Positions 59,149 to 64,000 of a stretch of DNA of 64,000 nucleotides are shown here, piece after piece (positions within the stretch are counted from its first letter, which is position 1; each line of letters begins with the position of its first letter). The DNA comes from Dipteris shenzhenensis. Lineage: Eukaryota > Polypodiophyta > Polypodiopsida > Gleicheniales. The translations under genes were made by a program, and so were the position numbers. Location: assembly GCA_047967505.1 (NCBI GenBank), contig CM106538.1; one strand, 5' to 3'. The notes below the pieces were generated by a model. The model was not told the origin of the DNA and did not search any database. It was given only the letters and a program-made list of their open reading frames with translations.

Positions 59149-59190
59149 TTAACCCCCAACCTATTGTGCATGCAACAGGTTGGGGGTTAA
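59149..59190. repeat. Palindrome TTAACCCCCAACCTATTG
   Basis: TTAACCCCCAACCTATTG and CAACAGGTTGGGGGTTAA are arms with one mismatch around TGCATG. It is the same CAACAGGTTGGGG word as in the 54.4-55.1 kb foldback. Confidence 0.85.
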
Positions 59191-59589
59191 TCCCCTCCCC
59201 TACCTTAAGCCCCCAAAGGCCTTACATTTTTATTTTATTTTTTAAAGACCAAAAAAATTAATTTAATTTAATTTTCAAAAGAAAAAAAAGATGAAAAAAA
59301 TTAATTAACTTAATTTATTTTTAAAAAGTTAAAATAAATAAAACTTTAAAAAATTTTAAAAATTAAATTAAATTTTAAATATAAAAATAAATTAATAAAA
59401 TAAAATAAAATAAAATAAAATAATTTTAAAAAAATAAAAAAAATAAATTAAATTAATTTAATTTTAAAATTTTTAAAAATTAAAAATAAATAAACTTAAA
59501 ACAATATTTAATTAAATTTTATTTAATATTTTGAGTTTGAAAATCATTGTAATTCTCATTTTTTATTTTTGATTGTTTTTCAGAAAATT
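59191..59589. other. A/T-only tract before U2
   Basis: 59,220-59,560 is almost pure A/T (AAAATAAAATAAAATAAAA, TTAATTTAATTT). It ends in GATTGTTTTTCAG, a possible acceptor just before the U2 ATG at 59,590. Confidence 0.6.
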
Positions 59590-62500
59590 ATGGCTTCCAG
59601 TTTTGGTTCCAAGGTGTCTTTCAAATACCTTAAACATGCTTGGCATTTTATGGAGCGCCAATCAAAGTATTTTTTGGTGATCATTGCAGAGAATGTGTCA
59701 AGCGTGAAATATTCTCCATAGGCAGTAAGAAATGGTGGCATGGTCTCAAACATCAACATTAAAGAAAATAATTTGATAGAAGTTATGTACAAAGGAAAGA
59801 ATGACGAGGTGGTTTACAAGTTACGAGTTACACAGAAGCACTTCTTGAAGCCCTTACCAGATTCAATTGAGGGATCCCAAGAATTACTTAGTGCCTTAGA
59901 AGCATTGAAGAAAATGTGGGATGCATTTCCGAGTGGTGGTGTTGTACCTTCAGTAGCAGTAAGTGCAGTGGTAAGTATGCCATCTATAACATGTAACCCT
60001 TAAGTTATACCACCAATATCTGTGGTGATAACTACGGTAACTCCGACAAGAGTAACTACACTATCTACGACAGTAATTACAATATCTTCAACTGTACCTA
60101 CACCATCGACTGCTACAACTACAGGAACAAGAAGGAGTGATCGTGGAGCAGATTCAAGTTCTATAGCTATTCCCAGAAAGAGAGTAAAATAACTCCTACT
60201 CCACGTGTAGATTGTTCAAGTGCAGGTTATTTAAAACCAGGCAAAAAATTGGATAGCGATGAACAGGAGGATCCGCAAGAAGAAGATACAAGTCTCGAAG
60301 ACTTTTCTAAAAGTGTGGCAAACTTACATCCTTTTGAGGATGAGGGGTACATTTGGGGATTTTCACAATTCAGGGTGGCCACAATGCTTATTGATCGAGC
60401 TTCATTGTTCACAAATCAAAGAAAGCTAGATAAGATATTTGCACACAAATTATATGAAGATACGAGGAAAACAAGAACTCCAGTTGCCACTAATATCACT
60501 CTTCATCCTATGGCGTTTAAGATACTTCAAGAAGATGATCCTACATTGCCTGATGTCACATTTCAAAAGCGCGTGGACTTTCTTGATGCTTTTGAGAACT
60601 TTAGAAGGAGTGACTTTGTTCGTGGAGAGGCTTTGTACCAAAGCTGATATGGGACTGAGATCAAGAAGAGATACATGCTGGCAAAGAATAGATTCTTAGA
60701 AAGATGCAGGTTTGAGCCCATTGATGGGCAACACTTTTGTGAAGCTTGCAGGATCGCCCTTGATGAGGGAAGAAAAGGAAACTTGCCATAGATTGAGTGG
60801 ATGGAAAAGCTTCAACGGGTCATTTTTCATGTATGCATACTTAAACGATGACTCGAAGTACATTCTAGAATCAGAAAGGCTGACTTCTGCTCCATTTAGG
60901 TTGAAAAAAAGCGAGTTATGGGTGGGCTATGGAAAGCCACAAACAGTGAAGGGCAGGAGACCTACATCTGAGTACATGGCAAAGAGGACTCGGTTCTATA
61001 GATGCTTGAAAGGTGTCATAAGCAATACGCAAGGCATAGCAACTAATAAGGTTGAGGCAAAGGATTTGAACACCGCCGTTGCAAGATACAGGGATGTTAC
61101 TTGCATTGTCTTCTGCGAGGACTCAGTGTTTCAGAGCATGGTGGATGTTTGCCAAGCATATGAAACAGGGAAGATATCCTTTGAGGCACCAGAGCACACT
61201 GCAACTCAGAGGAAAGAAATAAAGAAACCGATGTCTATTGTTTGGTGGAGAGCATTAAGGTTTGTTCCAGATGCAATAACAGAAGAAGTATGCAAGAAGA
61301 TCCTAAGTGGTGACTGCTTCTTTGGAAAGAAGAGCAAGCATAGCAACTTGGATGAAGTGGTCACCTGAATGATTCAAAGTGAGGCTGATCTCTTGGCACT
61401 ATTGTTTTTATTAAAATCTGATGATGAGTTAGCTGGCAAGTCAATTGATATGGATAAGAAGAAAGCACTTAGCCTAGGTCAATGATAAGACATGGGCTAG
61501 AAAGTGGTTGGCTTCAATGGATGCAGATGCCACACCAACAAAGGATCTAAGAGCTAAAATGCCAAAGGTTGTTGAGATAGAATATATGGACATCAAGCCC
61601 GGGGCATTCACTCTTCATGAAAGGGGGACATCACCTGCTTGCATGAACTTCAAGAAAACCCCCTATTTAAGATCCATGTAGGATGATAAAACACCCCTAT
61701 TTAAGCTTATAAGATACCACCAAAATTCTATTATGTCCCCCCTTTCCTTAAATCTATGTTCTTTCTCAAGCATTTAGATCACACAAAAAGCAAATTTAGA
61801 TTACTTTCCTATGACTATTTAAAACCATACACAAAACCAAACTTGTTTGGACTAGTTACCCAAGGTAGCCTATACTATGTCCCCCCTCTTAAATATGGCA
61901 TGGCCCCCCTAACTTAAATTCAATATTGGGAAAAAATAAAAGGCCCCCCACCCCTAATGTATAAGCTTATGCCTCATTTAAAAAAACACCCCTATTGTAC
62001 ACTCACGTGATATCATAAGTTTCCTCTTGTGAATCCCCCGGGACATCAAGAAAAAGGCCTTGCAGTCCACTACCCAAGGTAGAGCAATTGGTGGTTTAGA
62101 TGATGGTTCTCCATTCAACTTCTCCTATGATATCCTGCTATCAGAGAATGATACAAAATTTGCACACATCAATGGCATTGATACACATTTCATAACAATG
62201 AGCGGTTATGCTTGGGAGAAGCCATGCGTATTTTTCATAGATGAATTGCAAGACCTTATAGTGTCACGGATAGTTGAACTTGTGCAGTTTATCGTAGAAG
62301 GTCCTATGGCAGATAAGAAAAGATCAATGTTGGTCCTGTTTGTGACAGAATCACAAAGGGATTACTTGTATGCAAGTTTGACATCTGCATTTGAGTGTTT
62401 ACTTTCAAAAGTATACCATGGTATAGTCCTATGCAATCATATGACTATCTTGGAAGGCACTGCCATTCAAGTCTTGTAGCCTTTCTTGATGTGCTTCTTA

Positions 62501-63447
62501 TCCAGGGGTGGTGGCAATCTAATCAAAATTCCTTTAAGGACTCTCAAGCTTCATTACTTTGAGGACAATAAGGTTAAGCTTGATGCAGCAATGGTGGATT
62601 ACAAAAAGCCGATGGATCCTGATGTGATACTAGAGATGACAAAGAATTTACTGAATGATGGGTGGAAAGTAGCATTGTATCGAATGGGTTTTGCTACTGA
62701 GAAATTGCTACGCCAAGGTAGAAATGTAAATGTCATTGATACCCCCCATCAAATTGAGTTCTTTGACACATATTACAGTTGCACTACCTTCTTTGAAGAG
62801 GAAAATGTCAAAGAAGAGGGTAGTGAGAAAAATGTCAAAGACAAGGGTAGTGAGTCTGAGGGTGATGATTCTACCTCAATTGTTGATGCGGATGAAAGCT
62901 CTGCATCCGATGACTTACGCCAACAAGAAATCCGCACAAAGAATAAGGGTGATCAATTGTCAACTAGAGTCAAGGAGTTCCACTCATCATACAGGAAGGC
63001 TCGCGGCAGTAAGAAGTAGTAGTACAGTATGTCATAGGAAAAGGTAAGGCTAAAGAGGTGGAAGCACTTCCCTTGCAATTAAAAGTGAGAAAGGCACCCT
63101 TGGTCTTGGGTGAAGGACATGCAAGTGGATCAAGTAAGGAAGCCTTACTCAAAGAAGGTATGGATGAGGAAAAGTATGACTAGGAGGAGTTACCAGGAGG
63201 CATAGATGGTTCTTCAACCATGACCTTGTAGACTCCAGAGCAGCCTACTAGTCAGGAACCTAGTAGCCAGGTTCCTACTCACCAAGAACTTGGTCATGAG
63301 ACTCTACAGCAGCCTACTAGTTAGGTGCTTGGAAGTGAAGAGCAAACTACTGAGGAACTTGCTACTGAGACTCTAGTCTTAGAGCAGCCTATTAGTCAGG
63401 TCCTTGGTAGTCAAGGGCCTGGCATTGAGGACATTGGTATTGAGTAA
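59590..63447 (+). pseudogene. U-family protein, copy U2 (most complete)
   Basis: The N-terminus starts MASSFGSKVSFKYLKHAW, runs VISxMYKGKNDEVVYKLRV-like sequence (59,785-59,830) and a Thr/Val/Pro-rich linker, then a basic PRKRVK. After a frameshift (~60,190) DSDEQEDPQEEDTSLEDF, HPFEDEGYIWGFSQFRVATM and TFQKRVDFLDAFENF lead into the U1-like core: FCEACRIALDEG, LWVGYGKPQTVKGRRPT, VARYRDVTCIVF, FFGKKSKHSNLDEVV, ILLSENDTKF, WEKPCVFFIDELQD, acidic tail, Gln-rich EQPTSQ tail. Nonsense codons include TAG 59,719, TAA 60,001, TGA 60,645, TAG 60,789 and TGA 61,366. A 445-bp element sits at 61,598. A 33-bp in-frame segment present in U1 (14,196-14,228) is absent here. Function unknown. Confidence 0.6.
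61598..62042. mobile_element. 445-bp non-autonomous hAT-like element
   Basis: Terminal inverted repeats CCCGGGGCATTCAC (61,598-61,611) and GTGAATCCCCCGGG (62,029-62,042), one mismatch. Flanked by the perfect 8-bp duplication ACATCAAG (61,590-61,597 and 62,043-62,050). U1 has the unoccupied site with a single ACATCAAG at 14,879-14,886. Eight-bp duplications are typical of the hAT superfamily, though the CCCGGGG ends are not the usual CAGGG type. No coding capacity; the interior has several C-runs (ATGTCCCCCC, GGCCCCCC). Confidence 0.9.
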
Positions 63448-63506
63448 CATGATGGCTGACAGCTTTGTAATCACAAGTTTTGAACTTCTATGTAAAGCAA
63501 ATATCT

Positions 63507-63512
63507 AATAAA
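63507..63512 (+). terminator. Polyadenylation signal AATAAA after U2
   Basis: 60 bp after the U2 stop at 63,445-63,447, conserved with 16,376-16,381. Confidence 0.5.
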
Positions 63513-63649
63513 AAGTTTACTACTTTTTTTATTTCTTTACTCTCATTATTGTGTATAAAGATTGTTTATGAGGTCCATTTTATACTTAATGGTCTATTTT
63601 AAACTTTATGTCAAATGTATTTTTATAGTTAAGGGTGTTTTTTAATACC

Positions 63650-64000
63650 AAGTGAGGTGTATATGTACACCATTTACACATAGAACGATTTATCTACACT
63701 ACCTTTCGAAGGGGTTTATGTACACTACCTTTCTAAAAGAAATGGTCATAAAAGTGTGTGCACACCACTTATACATAAAGGTGTTTATTTACACCACCTT
63801 TCTGAAAGAATTGGTCATCTATTATTGGTCGTCTATTGTTCTTAGGTGATAGTAGCTCAATTCACAAGAAGTTATGAAGATGTTTATGTAGACCACCTTT
63901 GTAAGAGATGTTTGTGAAGTTATGAAGATGTTTATGTAGACCATCTTTGTAAGAGATTTGGTTATGCATTGATGTTCTTAGTACTTAATCATCAAATTTT
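63650..64000. repeat. Right subterminal repeats of the DUF7869/U element
   Basis: GGTGTATATGTACACCA, then ACACTACCTTTCTAA, ACACCACCTTTCTGA and TTTATGTAGACCACCTTTG units, collinear with 16,520-16,870. The window ends about 150-170 bp before the expected terminus. Confidence 0.75.

Larger units (their letters stand above)
49737..64000. mobile_element. Large DUF7869/U DNA transposon, right end outside window
   Basis: Left end AACACACCATTCAAAA sits inside the diterpene synthase exon after CTAATATT. The matching right end, copied at 17,000-17,029, is its inverted repeat. Copy C shows the uninterrupted exon (TCTAATATTCGGTTTCC), so TATT is duplicated at the two flanks (4 bp) if both copies descend from one insertion. 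Contents: subterminal palindromes (50,085-50,225), a minus-strand DUF7869 gene, a 5-kb repeat-rich centre, the plus-strand U2 gene and right subterminal repeats. Extrapolating from copy 1, the right terminus should lie about 150-200 bp beyond the window, giving ~14.4 kb. No superfamily assignment is certain. Confidence 0.6.

Noticed and set aside
57722-59261. Long Pro/Ser/Leu-rich and Gly/Arg/Glu-rich ORFs
   Set aside because: Translations of C/T-only or G/A-only DNA, which lacks stop codons in several frames; no protein signature.

Overview
The window is nuclear DNA of a land plant, AT-rich, and consists almost entirely of decayed transposable elements and broken copies of one host gene family. 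The telomere-like TTTAGGG/CCCTAAA runs are plant-type. The host gene is a diterpene synthase carrying both a class II motif (DIDD) and class I motifs (a DDxxD relic and NDIQ). Bifunctional enzymes of this kind are known from mosses, lycophytes, ferns and, for specialised metabolism, gymnosperms, and are not typical of flowering plants. I therefore favour a seed-free plant (lycophyte or fern) or possibly a gymnosperm; the species cannot be fixed from the sequence alone. No intact protein-coding gene, tRNA or rRNA was found.

Layout. 1-358: minus-strand diterpene synthase fragment (copy A). 386-6,400: short tandem repeats, unrecognised exon-like scraps and one Ty3/gypsy reverse-transcriptase relic. 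7,304-13,841: a Tnp2-like (CACTA superfamily) transposase gene broken only by three nonsense codons, followed by a multi-exon partner gene with a triplicated exon pair. 13,842-17,029: the right-hand part of another element, carrying an unrecognised protein family called 'U' here, ending in a terminal inverted repeat. 17,030-19,114: C-terminal half of a diterpene synthase (copy B). 19,968-20,657: Tnp2 relic. 20,660-27,966 and 37,524-37,875: one satellite array of ~181-bp monomers with four-monomer higher-order units, split by a 9.55-kb CACTA element (27,967-37,520) with a 3-bp AGT target duplication. The CACTA element has a minus-strand tnp2 relic and a plus-strand TnpA-like relic, diverging from a 2.1-kb palindromic, pyrimidine-rich centre. 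37,876-42,420: a diverged U relative, a Ulp1-like protease relic and another tnp2 relic. 43,411-45,905: the longest diterpene synthase relic (copy C, minus). 47,583-49,736: N-terminal half of a diterpene synthase (copy D, plus), with a probable plastid transit-peptide exon, cut at 49,737 by a further element.

49,737 to the window end is best read as one large DNA transposon (~14 kb). It has a terminal repeat beginning AACACACCATTCAAAA, subterminal palindromes, a minus-strand gene resembling DUF7869 proteins (candidate RNase-H-like transposase), a long repeat-rich centre (telomere-like foldback, AT-rich tracts, ~120-bp repeats, purine/pyrimidine strand-switching DNA), and the second U copy on the plus strand. 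A 445-bp hAT-like element (61,598-62,042, 8-bp target duplication) interrupts that U copy; the first U copy preserves the empty site.

The CACTA element and the DUF7869 element share a plan: two genes diverge from a kilobase-scale repeat-rich centre, with short palindromes near each end. Nonsense codons that can be polarised by comparing copies are all C-to-T changes (CAG to TAG, CGA to TGA), as expected for decay of methylated, silenced DNA. The candidate new system is the DUF7869 + U element. Its right end lies outside the window, but a copy of that end is visible at 17,000-17,029, where it also abuts the diterpene synthase gene.
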